Shown: positions 6,063 to 12,761 of the stretch, one piece after another
Layout of the letters: the number at the start of each line of letters is the position of its first letter
Numbering within the stretch: position 1 is the first letter of the stretch
Assembly: GCA_023428085.1 (NCBI GenBank)
Contig: JAEYZK010000402.1
Span: forward strand, 1 to 15,035
Source: Pseudomonadota bacterium
Lineage (GTDB): Bacteria; Myxococcota; Myxococcia; Myxococcales; Anaeromyxobacteraceae
Length of the DNA stretch: 15,035 nt
Direction of reading: 5' to 3'
Made by a program: the position numbers and the translations under genes
The notes under the pieces: generated by a model
Told to the model about the DNA's origin: nothing
Databases searched by the model: none
Seen by the model: the letters and a program-made list of their open reading frames with translations, nothing else

Positions 6063-8198
6063 ATGCACGAGACCACCTGGCCCGGGCGCGAGGAGCCGCT
6101 GGGGGCCACCGCCGACGCGGAGGGCGTGAACTTCGCCGTCTACTCGAAGTCGGCCGAGAAGGTCGCGGTCTGCCTCTTCGACCCGGAGCACCCCGCGCGC
6201 GAGATCGCCCGCATCCCGCTGGAGGAGAGGACCGCGCGGGTGTGGCACGGGTACGTGCCGGGGTTGAAGCCGGGCGCGCTCTACGGGTTCCGGGCCTGGG
6301 GACCGTACGACCCCGCGAAGGGCCACCGGTTCAACGGCAACAAGCTCCTCGTGGACCCGTACGCCCGCGCGCTCGTCGGGGAGGTGGACTTCACGCAGCC
6401 GGTGTTCGGCTACCAGCTCGGCGAGACCGATCTCGATCGGGACGATCGCGACAGCGCGGCGGGCATGCCCAAGGCGGTCGTGCTCGGGGACGGCTTCGAC
6501 TGGGGCGACGACCGGCCGCCGCGGACCCCCTGGCACCAGTCGGTCATCTACGAGGTCCACGTCCGGGGCTTCACCATGCGTCACCCGGAGGTGCCGGAGC
6601 GCCTGCGGGGGACCTACCTCGGCTTCGCCCACCCCGCCGCCATCGAGCACCTGAAGCGGCTCGGCGTCACCGCGGTGGAGCTCCTGCCGGTGCACGAGGC
6701 CACCGACGACGCGTACCTGACCGACAAGGGGCTGCGCAACTACTGGGGGTACAACACCCTCGCCTACTTCGCGCCCGAGCAGCGGTACGCCACCGGCAAC
6801 CGCGGCGAGCAGGTCACCGAGTTCAAGCAGCTCGTGAAGGCGCTCCACGCCGCCGGCATCGAGGTGATCCTCGACGTCGTCTACAACCACACCGCCGAGG
6901 GCAACCACCTCGGCCCGACGCTGTCGCTCAAGGGGCTCGAGAACACGAACTACTACAAGCTGTCCCCGGAGGACCGGCGCTACTACTGGGACTCCACCGG
7001 CACCGGGAACACCCTCGACGTCTCGCACCCGCAGACGCTCAAGCTGGTGATGGACTCGCTCCGCTACTGGGTGACCGAGATGCACGTGGACGGGTTCCGG
7101 TTCGACCTCGCCACCACGCTCGCCCGCGACCGGCTCGACTACAACCCGCGCGGGAACTTCCTCCAGGCGATCCACCAGGACCCGACGCTCGCGCACGTGA
7201 AGCTCATCGCCGAGCCCTGGGACGTGGGGCACGGCGGCTACCAGGTGGGCCACTTCCCGGTGCGCTGGTCGGAGTGGAACGGCAAGTACCGCGACTGCGT
7301 GCGGCGGTTCTGGAAGGGCGACATCGTCCACGACGAGCTGGGCTGGCGCCTCACCGGCTCCGCCGACCTCTACCAGGCGGCCGGCCGCAAGATCTACGCG
7401 AGCGTGAACTTCGTGACCTGCCACGACGGCTTCACGCTGCGTGATCTCGTCACCTACGAGCAGAAGCACAACGAGGCGAACGGCGAGCGGAACCGCGACG
7501 GCGCCGACGACAACGCCTCCTGGAACTGCGGCGTCGAGGGCGAGACCGACGACGCGGCCGTCCAGGAGCTGCGCGACCGCCAGCAGCGGAACCTCCTCGC
7601 GACGCTGTTCGTGTCCCAGGGCGTCCCCATGCTCTGCGCCGGCGACGAGATGGGCCGCACGCAGGGCGGGAACAACAACGCGTACTGCCAGGACAACGAG
7701 ACGAGCTGGCTCGACTGGAACCTCGACGCGCGGCGCCGCTCCCTGCTCGCCTTCACCATCCGGCTCATCCGGCTGCGGAAGGCGCAGCCGGTGCTCCAGC
7801 GGCGCCGCTTCTTCAAGGGCGCCACCTTCCGCGACTCCTCGCTCAAGGACGCGGCCTGGTTCCGCCCCGACGGCCGGGAGATGACCGAGCGCGACTGGCA
7901 GGAGCCGTACATCCGCACGGTGGCGTTCCTGCTCGGCGGCGACGCCATCGGCACCCCGGACGAACGCGGCCGCCGGATCGTCGGCGACTCGCTGCTCGTG
8001 TGCCTCAACGCCGGGCCGGACGCGCTCCCGTACACGCTGCCGGACATCGAGTGGGGCAGCGCGTGGGACGTGATCATCGACACGGCAGGCGCGCGCGAGG
8101 AGAAGCGCGCGCACGTGCGCGCCGCCGGGAAGCTCGAGGTCTCTGGCCGCTCGCTCGTCGTCCTGGCGCGGCGGGCCGAGCCGAGCGGCGGGGAGTGA
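6063..8198 (+). CDS. glgX: Glycogen debranching enzyme GlgX (isoamylase-type, GH13)
   Basis: A 711-residue cytoplasmic alpha-1,6-glucosidase that removes short branches left when glycogen phosphorylase shortens glycogen. ATG 6063 is supported by the usual GlgX opening a few residues in (PLGATADAEGVNFAVYS). Residues about 10-100 form the CBM48/isoamylase N-terminal domain. The barrel contains the four GH13 regions: DVVYNHTAEG (Asp271, His276), VDGFRFDLA with nucleophile Asp348, LIAEPWDVG with acid/base Glu384, and TCHDGFTLRDLV with His454 and stabilising Asp455. GDEMGRTQGGNNNAYCQDN is the strongly conserved GlgX stretch, and a short C-terminal beta domain follows. The length is normal and all catalytic residues are present. 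No other glycogen gene is nearby. It converges on nudC with 15 bp between stops. Confidence 0.97.
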   Translation: MHETTWPGREEPLGATADAEGVNFAVYSKSAEKVAVCLFDPEHPAREIARIPLEERTARVWHGYVPGLKPGALYGFRAWGPYDPAKGHRFNGNKLLVDPYARALVGEVDFTQPVFGYQLGETDLDRDDRDSAAGMPKAVVLGDGFDWGDDRPPRTPWHQSVIYEVHVRGFTMRHPEVPERLRGTYLGFAHPAAIEHLKRLGVTAVELLPVHEATDDAYLTDKGLRNYWGYNTLAYFAPEQRYATGNRGEQVTEFKQLVKALHAAGIEVILDVVYNHTAEGNHLGPTLSLKGLENTNYYKLSPEDRRYYWDSTGTGNTLDVSHPQTLKLVMDSLRYWVTEMHVDGFRFDLATTLARDRLDYNPRGNFLQAIHQDPTLAHVKLIAEPWDVGHGGYQVGHFPVRWSEWNGKYRDCVRRFWKGDIVHDELGWRLTGSADLYQAAGRKIYASVNFVTCHDGFTLRDLVTYEQKHNEANGERNRDGADDNASWNCGVEGETDDAAVQELRDRQQRNLLATLFVSQGVPMLCAGDEMGRTQGGNNNAYCQDNETSWLDWNLDARRRSLLAFTIRLIRLRKAQPVLQRRRFFKGATFRDSSLKDAAWFRPDGREMTERDWQEPYIRTVAFLLGGDAIGTPDERGRRIVGDSLLVCLNAGPDALPYTLPDIEWGSAWDVIIDTAGAREEKRAHVRAAGKLEVSGRSLVVLARRAEPSGGE

Positions 8199-8213
8199 AC
8201 GCGGCCGGGTCGC

Positions 8214-9041
8214 CTACCCCCGCGCCTCCGCCACCGCGTGGTCGATGAGCCGCCGCGCGACCGAGAGCCGGTGCGGCAGCGCCGGCAGGCGGTCGATCGG
8301 GAACCAGCCCGCGTCGCCGATCTCCTCCGGGTCGCGGACGATCTCGCCGCCGGCGTGCTCGGCGAGGAACGCGACCATGAGCGAGTGCGGGAACGGCCAG
8401 GCCTCGCTCCCGAAGTAGCGGAGCGCGCGGACCGCGACGCCGACCTCCTCGCGCACCTCGCGGTGCACGCACTGCTCGAGCGACTCCGACGGCTCCACGA
8501 ACCCGGCGAGCGCGCTGTAGATCGGCGTGGAGAACCGCGTGCCGCGAGCGAGCAGGAGCTCCCGGCCGCCCGCGCCCTCCCGCGTCACGAGCACCATCAT
8601 CGCGGGGGCGAGCCGCGGGTAGACGACCGCGTCGCACCGGGGGCACCGCCGGCCGCGCCCGCCGTCGCAGCGCGCCATCGGCGTCGCGCAGGCGCCGCAG
8701 AACCGGTGCCGCCGGTCGAACTCCACCACCTGGGCGGCGCGGCCGGCGACGGCCAGCGGCCCATCGGCGAGGCGGTCGAAGAGGGCGCGCAGGGGTTCGA
8801 GCGCGACGCCCGCGGGCAGCGGTCCCGCGCCGGCCTCGGCCGCCCAGCACGGCGTGCCGCCGAGGAGGCCCACGCACCGCGGGGCCTCGACCCGGAGCGG
8901 CGCCGCGCCCGAGGGGACCGCGGGCGCGCCGGCGTCCGCGAGGACGAGGAGCTTCCCCTCGCGGAACACGAACCAGTGCCCCGCCTCGGGCACGCCGGCC
9001 GGCGCGGACCAGAGCGGGACGAAGTCTTCGGGCAGCAGCAT
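8214..9041 (-). CDS. nudC: NudC-type Nudix hydrolase (NAD-cap decapping / NADH pyrophosphatase)
   Basis: A 275-residue Nudix enzyme that splits NADH to NMNH and AMP and, in characterised members, removes NAD caps from RNA 5' ends. ATG 9041 begins a normal-length protein; the open frame extends upstream but only into low-quality arginine-rich sequence. An N-terminal domain (1-105) precedes a complete zinc ribbon: Cys115, Cys118, Cys133, Cys136 (FCGACATPM, then CPRCDAVVYPR). The Nudix box at 180-202 is intact: GFVEPSE, Glu195, then REEVGV, following G-x5-E-x7-REUXEEXGU. SEAWPFPHS (212-220) is the NudC signature corresponding to the SQPWPFPxS motif, which separates it from other Nudix proteins. 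It is convergent with glgX. The start codon lies inside an inverted repeat (9039-9060), and a TATAGA box sits 6 nt upstream. Confidence 0.95.
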   Translation of the reverse strand: MLLPEDFVPLWSAPAGVPEAGHWFVFREGKLLVLADAGAPAVPSGAAPLRVEAPRCVGLLGGTPCWAAEAGAGPLPAGVALEPLRALFDRLADGPLAVAGRAAQVVEFDRRHRFCGACATPMARCDGGRGRRCPRCDAVVYPRLAPAMMVLVTREGAGGRELLLARGTRFSTPIYSALAGFVEPSESLEQCVHREVREEVGVAVRALRYFGSEAWPFPHSLMVAFLAEHAGGEIVRDPEEIGDAGWFPIDRLPALPHRLSVARRLIDHAVAEARG

Positions 9042-9060
9042 CCGCCTTCTATAGCGGATG
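9039..9060 (-). promoter_or_regulatory. Inverted repeat and TATAGA box at the nudC start codon
   Basis: CATCCGC (9039-9045) and GCGGATG (9054-9060) are a perfect 7-bp inverted repeat around an 8-bp centre, and the right-hand arm of the mRNA carries the nudC ATG. On the minus strand the centre reads TATAGAAG: TATAGA (9053 to 9048) resembles a -10 box, with exactly 6 nt before the start codon. Either the transcript begins at the ATG (leaderless), or a longer transcript folds the ATG into a stem with the weak AAGG ribosome site in the loop. No -35 box is seen. Confidence 0.35.
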
Positions 9061-9091
9061 TGCCGCCGGCGCGGCGACGACGCGCGCGCCG

Positions 9092-9118
9092 CTCGCCCTT
9101 CGACCGGCTCAGGGCGAG
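9092..9118. repeat. REP-like palindromic element
   Basis: CTCGCCCT (9092-9099) and AGGGCGAG (9111-9118) form a perfect 8-bp stem around TTCGACCGGCTC-type loop sequence. The stretch CCCTTCGACCGGCTCAGGGC closely resembles a short intergenic repeat I recall recurring in many bacterial genomes (CCTTCGAC-nn-GCTCAGGGCGA). It lies in the gap between the 3' end of the peptidase gene and the 5' end of nudC, where REP-type elements are often found. There is only one copy in this window. Confidence 0.5.
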
Positions 9119-9134
9119 GGCCACCCGCGATCCT

Positions 9135-9160
9135 CTCCGCTCCTGCGGAGGACGGCCTCC
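9135..9160 (-). terminator. Possible hairpin terminator downstream of the S8 peptidase gene
   Basis: Two overlapping, mutually exclusive stems lie 32-57 bp past the peptidase stop: CTCCGC/GCGGAG with loop TCCT (9135-9150) and GGAGG/CCTCC with loop ACGG (9147-9160). Neither is followed by a T-run in the direction of transcription. They could assist termination together with the REP-like stem beyond. Confidence 0.3.
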
Positions 9161-9191
9161 TCATCTCATCCGAGCGAAGCCCGGGTGACGG

Positions 9192-11306
9192 TCACGGCGC
9201 CACGACCGAGGCGGTGAGCCCCGCCGACGTGTTCCCCGCGCCGTCGGTGGCGCAGAGCCGGTAGTGGTACCGCGCTCCGGGCGCGAGGCCGGCGTGCTGG
9301 AACGAGGTCGCGGTCCCGGCGTAGAGCAGGGTGCCCACCGCGCACGAGCTCGGCGGCGCGACCGCGCTGCCGGCCAGCGCGTAGTGCGCCACCCCCGAGA
9401 CCGGATCCGCGATGCCGGGCCACGAGAGCGCGACGGCGCCCGCGCCGGCGATCGCCGACAGCGTCCCGCCGGCCGGCGCGACCACGTCGTAGACGATGCT
9501 CCGGCGCGCCGCCGGGCTGGCGTTCCCCGCCCCATCCTTCACCCGGACGTACACGCTCCGCGGCCCGCTCGTGCCCGCCGCGAGCGTCCACGCGAGCGAC
9601 GGCGTGTAGGCGCGCCAGGCGGTGCAGGTCGCGGCGTTGGAGACGCAGAGCTGCGAGAGGCCGGTCGCGTCGTCGCCACCCACCGCGAGGAGCACCGCGA
9701 GCGACCGCGTGTACGCGGCGCCCCCGGCGATCTCGAGGCGCGCGGTCGGGGCCGTCCGATCCGTGCCCTGCGTGATCGTCAACGGCGCGCCGCCCGCGGA
9801 GAGCGTCGCCGCGCGCGGGGCGCCGGCGTTCGGGCCCGCGGTGACGGTGATCGCGGAGGTCCCCTCGCCGCTCGCCGGCGTGAGCGCGAGCCAGTCGGCG
9901 CCGCTCGCGACCGTCCACGGGCACCCCGCGCTCGCGCGGACCTCGACGCCGGTCGCGCCGCCCGCGCCGTCGAGGAGCGCCGCAGCCGCGGAGAGATCGG
10001 CGGTGCAGTGCACGTCCGAGAGGTCGAGCCGCGGGGTCTGGACGCCGTTCCGCGGGTCCTTGACGCGCGGCCCGCTGCGGAGCCGGGCGACGAGCTGGTC
10101 GGGGGTCGCGGCCGGGGTCGCGCTCTTCATCACCGCGACGGCGCCCGCCACGTGCGGCGCGGCCTGGCTCGTGCCCACGTAGGTCGCGCCACCGGCCGAG
10201 ATGAGCCCGCCGGGGGCGAGGAGCGTGAGGTACGGGGCGGAGTTCGAGAAGCACGCGACCTTGTCCGCGGACGTCGTGGCGTCGGTGCACGCGGAGAACG
10301 AGAGGCCGCCGATCGCCGCGTCGTAGACGGCGCCGACCGAGACCGCCTCCGCGGCGCACGCCGGGGACGAGATGCGGTCCGCGCGTGCGTCGTTGCCCGA
10401 CGCGGCCACCGTCAGGATCCCGGCCGCGCGCGCGGTGCGGATGGCTCCGGAGAACGCGTCGTAGTGGCACGGGACGGGCGAGCCCCCGGAGCCGAGGCTC
10501 AGGTTGAGCGCCACGATGCCGTACGTCGCCCGGTTCCGGATGGACCAGTCGATCGCCGCGAGCACGTCGGAGGTGTACGCGTACTTTCCGTCGAACACGT
10601 CGAGCGCGACGAGGTCCGCCCCCGGCGCCACCCCGGCGACGATCGCCGCCACGTTGGTCCCGTGGCCGTGGGCGTCGGCGGCGGCGTCGTCCGGCGCGAA
10701 GTCGCGCGCGAACACCACCCGGCAGCCCGGCGCGCCCGGCGCCGCGCAGCTCCCGAACGCCGCGTGCGCGTGGTCCACGCCGGTGTCGAGCACCGCGACG
10801 GCCGTCCCCTGACCGCGGGCGCCCGAGGCGATCGCCGCCGGCTGGTGGACGAGGGGCAGGCTCTGCGCCAGGAACATCTCGTTGGCCACGTCCTCGACGA
10901 CCCGCGCCACCTCGGGCGACGCGAGGAGCCGCTCGAGGGCGCCCGGCGTGCGGAGCTCGACGTGGAGCGCGGCGATGGCCGCGTACCGCCGCAGCTCCTC
11001 GACCTCCCCGGGGACGCTCGCGGCGAGCACGCGCGCCTTCGCGCCCTGGAGCAGGGCGACGGCCGGCTCCTCCCCGCCGGCCCGGAGCGCCGCGTCGTGC
11101 GCCCCGGAGTGCAGCGCCGCCGCGGCCACGGCGGGCGCGTCGTCGAGCAGCACGAGGACCCGCACCGGCCGCCCCTCGCGCAGCGCGTCCGAGACCGAGG
11201 TGGGCGCGCGGGGCTCCGGACCCACGTCGTCGCCGGGCGCACCACAGGCGACGGCGGCGAGCGCCAGGGCGAGGGCGAGCGATCGGACGGCGCGGGCTGG
11301 GGGCAT
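9192..11306 (-). CDS. Secreted S8 (subtilisin-like) serine peptidase with BACON and Ig/FN3-like C-terminal domains
   Basis: A 704-residue exported peptidase. ATG 11306 follows GGAGA with 7-nt spacing and opens a signal peptide (SLALALALAAVAC). AVAC with Cys21 could be a lipobox, so it may be lipid-anchored rather than free. Residues about 40-150 look like an I9-type prodomain. The catalytic triad is Asp174 (VAVLDTGVDHAH), His215 (DAHGHGTNVAAIVAG) and Ser380 (YVGTSQAAPHVAGA), with oxyanion Asn305 (TVAASGNDA). The His motif reads HGTN rather than the common HGTH. Beyond about residue 420 the protein is modular. A BACON-like domain (about 450-513: CPWTVASGADWLALTP, then GAPLTITQG) is followed by an Ig-like module (about 515-605, VYVRVKDGAGNAS) and a fibronectin III-like module (about 605-704, GARYHYRLCATDGAGNTS). 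These would bind substrate, surface or polysaccharide. It is divergent from azlC across 219 bp. Confidence 0.93.
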   Translation of the reverse strand: MPPARAVRSLALALALAAVACGAPGDDVGPEPRAPTSVSDALREGRPVRVLVLLDDAPAVAAAALHSGAHDAALRAGGEEPAVALLQGAKARVLAASVPGEVEELRRYAAIAALHVELRTPGALERLLASPEVARVVEDVANEMFLAQSLPLVHQPAAIASGARGQGTAVAVLDTGVDHAHAAFGSCAAPGAPGCRVVFARDFAPDDAAADAHGHGTNVAAIVAGVAPGADLVALDVFDGKYAYTSDVLAAIDWSIRNRATYGIVALNLSLGSGGSPVPCHYDAFSGAIRTARAAGILTVAASGNDARADRISSPACAAEAVSVGAVYDAAIGGLSFSACTDATTSADKVACFSNSAPYLTLLAPGGLISAGGATYVGTSQAAPHVAGAVAVMKSATPAATPDQLVARLRSGPRVKDPRNGVQTPRLDLSDVHCTADLSAAAALLDGAGGATGVEVRASAGCPWTVASGADWLALTPASGEGTSAITVTAGPNAGAPRAATLSAGGAPLTITQGTDRTAPTARLEIAGGAAYTRSLAVLLAVGGDDATGLSQLCVSNAATCTAWRAYTPSLAWTLAAGTSGPRSVYVRVKDGAGNASPAARRSIVYDVVAPAGGTLSAIAGAGAVALSWPGIADPVSGVAHYALAGSAVAPPSSCAVGTLLYAGTATSFQHAGLAPGARYHYRLCATDGAGNTSAGLTASVVAP

Positions 11307-11511
11307 GGTCGTCTCCACGCGGTCCGGTTGCACTCCGGGCGCCACCCACCGGACGGCGGCAGGTGTGCGAGATCTCGCGCGCGGGCCACGGGTCCGTGCG
11401 CCTGCGGGTCGGCCGCACCCGAGCCACCGCCGCGCCACCTGGACGCGGGAGGCGGCGGCGGCGCGCGCCGCACGACAGCCGCCTACAGGCAGGACGCGGC
11501 GCGCGGCGCGC

Positions 11512-11525
11512 GATAAGAACCCGGC
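11512..11525 (+). promoter_or_regulatory. Possible -10 element just before azlC
   Basis: GATAAG (11512-11517) is the only AT-rich hexamer in a very GC-rich gap and lies 8 nt before GTG 11526. There is no Shine-Dalgarno between it and the start, which would fit a leaderless azlC-azlD transcript. No -35 box is evident, so this rests on position and composition. Confidence 0.25.
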
Positions 11526-12239
11526 GTGACCGACGTCCCTTCCCCTCCCCGCGCCCGCGAGCTGCTCGGTGGCGCGGTGGCCGTGGCGCCGCTGCTCGTG
11601 GGCGTGGCGCCGTTCGGCGTCATGTACGGCGCCCTCGCACTGCGGAGCGGGATCGCCCCCGGCGCCGCGATGGCGATGTCGTCGCTCGTGTTCGCCGGCT
11701 CGGCGCAGCTCGTGCTCGCCCAGCTCGCGGGCGCCGGCGCTCCCGCGCTCGTGCTCGTGGCCACGGTCGCGCTCGTGAACCTGCGCCACGCGCTCTACAG
11801 CGCCTCGGTCGCCCCCGCGCTCGCGCACCTCCCGCGCCGCTGGAAGGCGCTCCTCGCGTACCTCCTCACCGACGAGGCCTACGCCGCGGCGATCGGCCGG
11901 CTCGGCCCCGGGGCGGCCGGCGCCGGCGCGCACCGCCACTGGTTCCTCCTCGGGGCCGGGTCCACGCTCTGGGCGTCCTGGCAGGTCTCGACCGCGGCCG
12001 GCGTGCTCCTCGGCGCGAGCCTGCCCGCGACGCTGCAGCTCGACTTCGCCCTCCCGCTCACCTTCATCGCCATCGTGGTCCCGATGATCCGCTCGCGCGC
12101 CGCGCTCGCCGCCGCGCTCGTCTCCGCCGCCGTCGCGCTCGCCGGCGCCGGCTGGCCGCACAACCTCGGCATGCTCGCCGCGGCGATCTGCGGGATCGCC
12201 GCCGGCGCCCTCCTCGCGGCGCGGAGGACGCCGGCGTGA
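11526..12239 (+). CDS. azlC: AzlC-family branched-chain amino acid exporter, large subunit
   Basis: A 237-residue inner-membrane protein that, with AzlD, exports branched-chain amino acids and analogues (the AzlCD/YgaZH system). Family features include the opening hydrophobic stretch with PLLVGVAPFGVMYGALA, then SSLVFAGSAQLVLAQL (about 52-67) and VNLRHALYSASVAP (about 84-97), followed by LLTDEAYA. Several further membrane helices run to the C-terminus. The length is typical. GTG 11526 is the likely start: no Shine-Dalgarno precedes it, but the conserved sequence begins about 12 residues in and a downstream start would trim the first helix. It overlaps azlD by 4 nt. It is divergent from the S8 peptidase, with no sign of functional linkage. 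Confidence 0.93.
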   Translation: MTDVPSPPRARELLGGAVAVAPLLVGVAPFGVMYGALALRSGIAPGAAMAMSSLVFAGSAQLVLAQLAGAGAPALVLVATVALVNLRHALYSASVAPALAHLPRRWKALLAYLLTDEAYAAAIGRLGPGAAGAGAHRHWFLLGAGSTLWASWQVSTAAGVLLGASLPATLQLDFALPLTFIAIVVPMIRSRAALAAALVSAAVALAGAGWPHNLGMLAAAICGIAAGALLAARRTPA

Positions 12240-12556
12240 GCTTCTGGATCGTCATGCTCGCGGGCGGGCTCCTCACCTTCCTCACGCGGCTCTCGTTCAT
12301 CGCCGCCGAGGGGAGGGTCGCGGTGCCCGCCTGGTTCCGGGCGACGCTCCCGTTCGTGCCGGTCGCGACCCTCACCGCGATCATCGCGCCCGCGCTCGTC
12401 CGGACCGGCGGCCGCTGGGAGCTCTCGCCCGGAAACGCCCCGCTCGTCGCCGGGGTCGTCGCGATCGCCGTCGCCGCCTGGCGCCGCAACGTGCTGCTCA
12501 CGATCGTCGTCGGGTTTGCGGTCTTCGTGCTGCTGCGCGCCGTCGCTTCCCCGTGA
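12236..12556 (+). CDS. azlD: AzlD-family branched-chain amino acid exporter, small subunit
   Basis: A 106-residue membrane protein, the obligatory small partner of AzlC. GTG 12236 overlaps the azlC stop (GTGA) and has GGAGG at 12223-12227 with 8-nt spacing, so translation is coupled. It starts SFWIVMLAGGLLTFLTRLSF, the family's characteristic first helix with the TxLTR motif. It continues with FRATLPFVPVATLTAIIAP and two C-terminal helices (about 66-80 and 86-102). Size and hydropathy are normal for the family. It is the last gene of the two-gene operon, and a possible hairpin follows the stop. Confidence 0.93.
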   Translation: MSFWIVMLAGGLLTFLTRLSFIAAEGRVAVPAWFRATLPFVPVATLTAIIAPALVRTGGRWELSPGNAPLVAGVVAIAVAAWRRNVLLTIVVGFAVFVLLRAVASP

Positions 12557-12557
12557 A

Positions 12558-12591
12558 CGAGCCGAGCCTGGACCCCAGCCCTTCCGGCTCG
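12558..12591 (+). terminator. Possible hairpin terminator after azlD
   Basis: CGAGCCG (12558-12564) pairs perfectly with CGGCTCG (12585-12591), and the 20-nt loop contains a nested CTGG/CCAG stem. It begins one base after the azlD stop. No T-tract follows, so an intrinsic terminator is not proven. Confidence 0.35.
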
Positions 12592-12686
12592 ACGGCCGCC
12601 GCGTCGTGTCAGCCGCGCGACGGGCGCCCGGACGCGGGCGGCCGGGAGCTCCGCTTCCCCGGCGCGGGCGGTGCTCCGGCGCTTCG

Positions 12687-12726
12687 GGCCGTAAACGTTT
12701 GCGCCGCGCGTGCACCGGAACGTTTC
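12687..12726 (+). promoter_or_regulatory. LacI-family-type operator(s) upstream of the sugar-binding protein gene
   Basis: The stretch 12687-12706 is centred on AAACGTTT (CG at 12696-12697) and its right half, CGTTTGCGCCG, matches the palindrome in front of the GH3 gene over 11 bases. Read in gene direction, the two sites agree at about 16 of 20 positions. A weaker second element, GGAACGTTTC (12717-12726), has the same AACGTT core 25 bp downstream. Both lie 36-75 bp before ATG 12762, where a repressor would block a promoter. Confidence 0.5.
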
Positions 12727-12761
12727 TTGTCCTCCTCCGCCGGGAGTGTCACGCTCGGCGC

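Noticed and set aside
5739..8114. A 791-codon minus-strand open frame opposite glgX
   Set aside because: glgX on the plus strand has all GH13 catalytic motifs; the antisense product is Val/Arg/Glu/Gly-rich with no recognisable domain.
9185..9195. Palindrome GTGACGGTCAC at the end of the S8 peptidase gene
   Set aside because: Very short (5-bp arms) and overlaps the stop codon; no evidence of a regulatory role.
11322..11354. 7-bp inverted repeat GTCCGGT/ACCGGAC in the S8 peptidase leader
   Set aside because: The 19-nt spacer and GC-rich background make chance likely, and it does not cover the ribosome-binding site or start codon.
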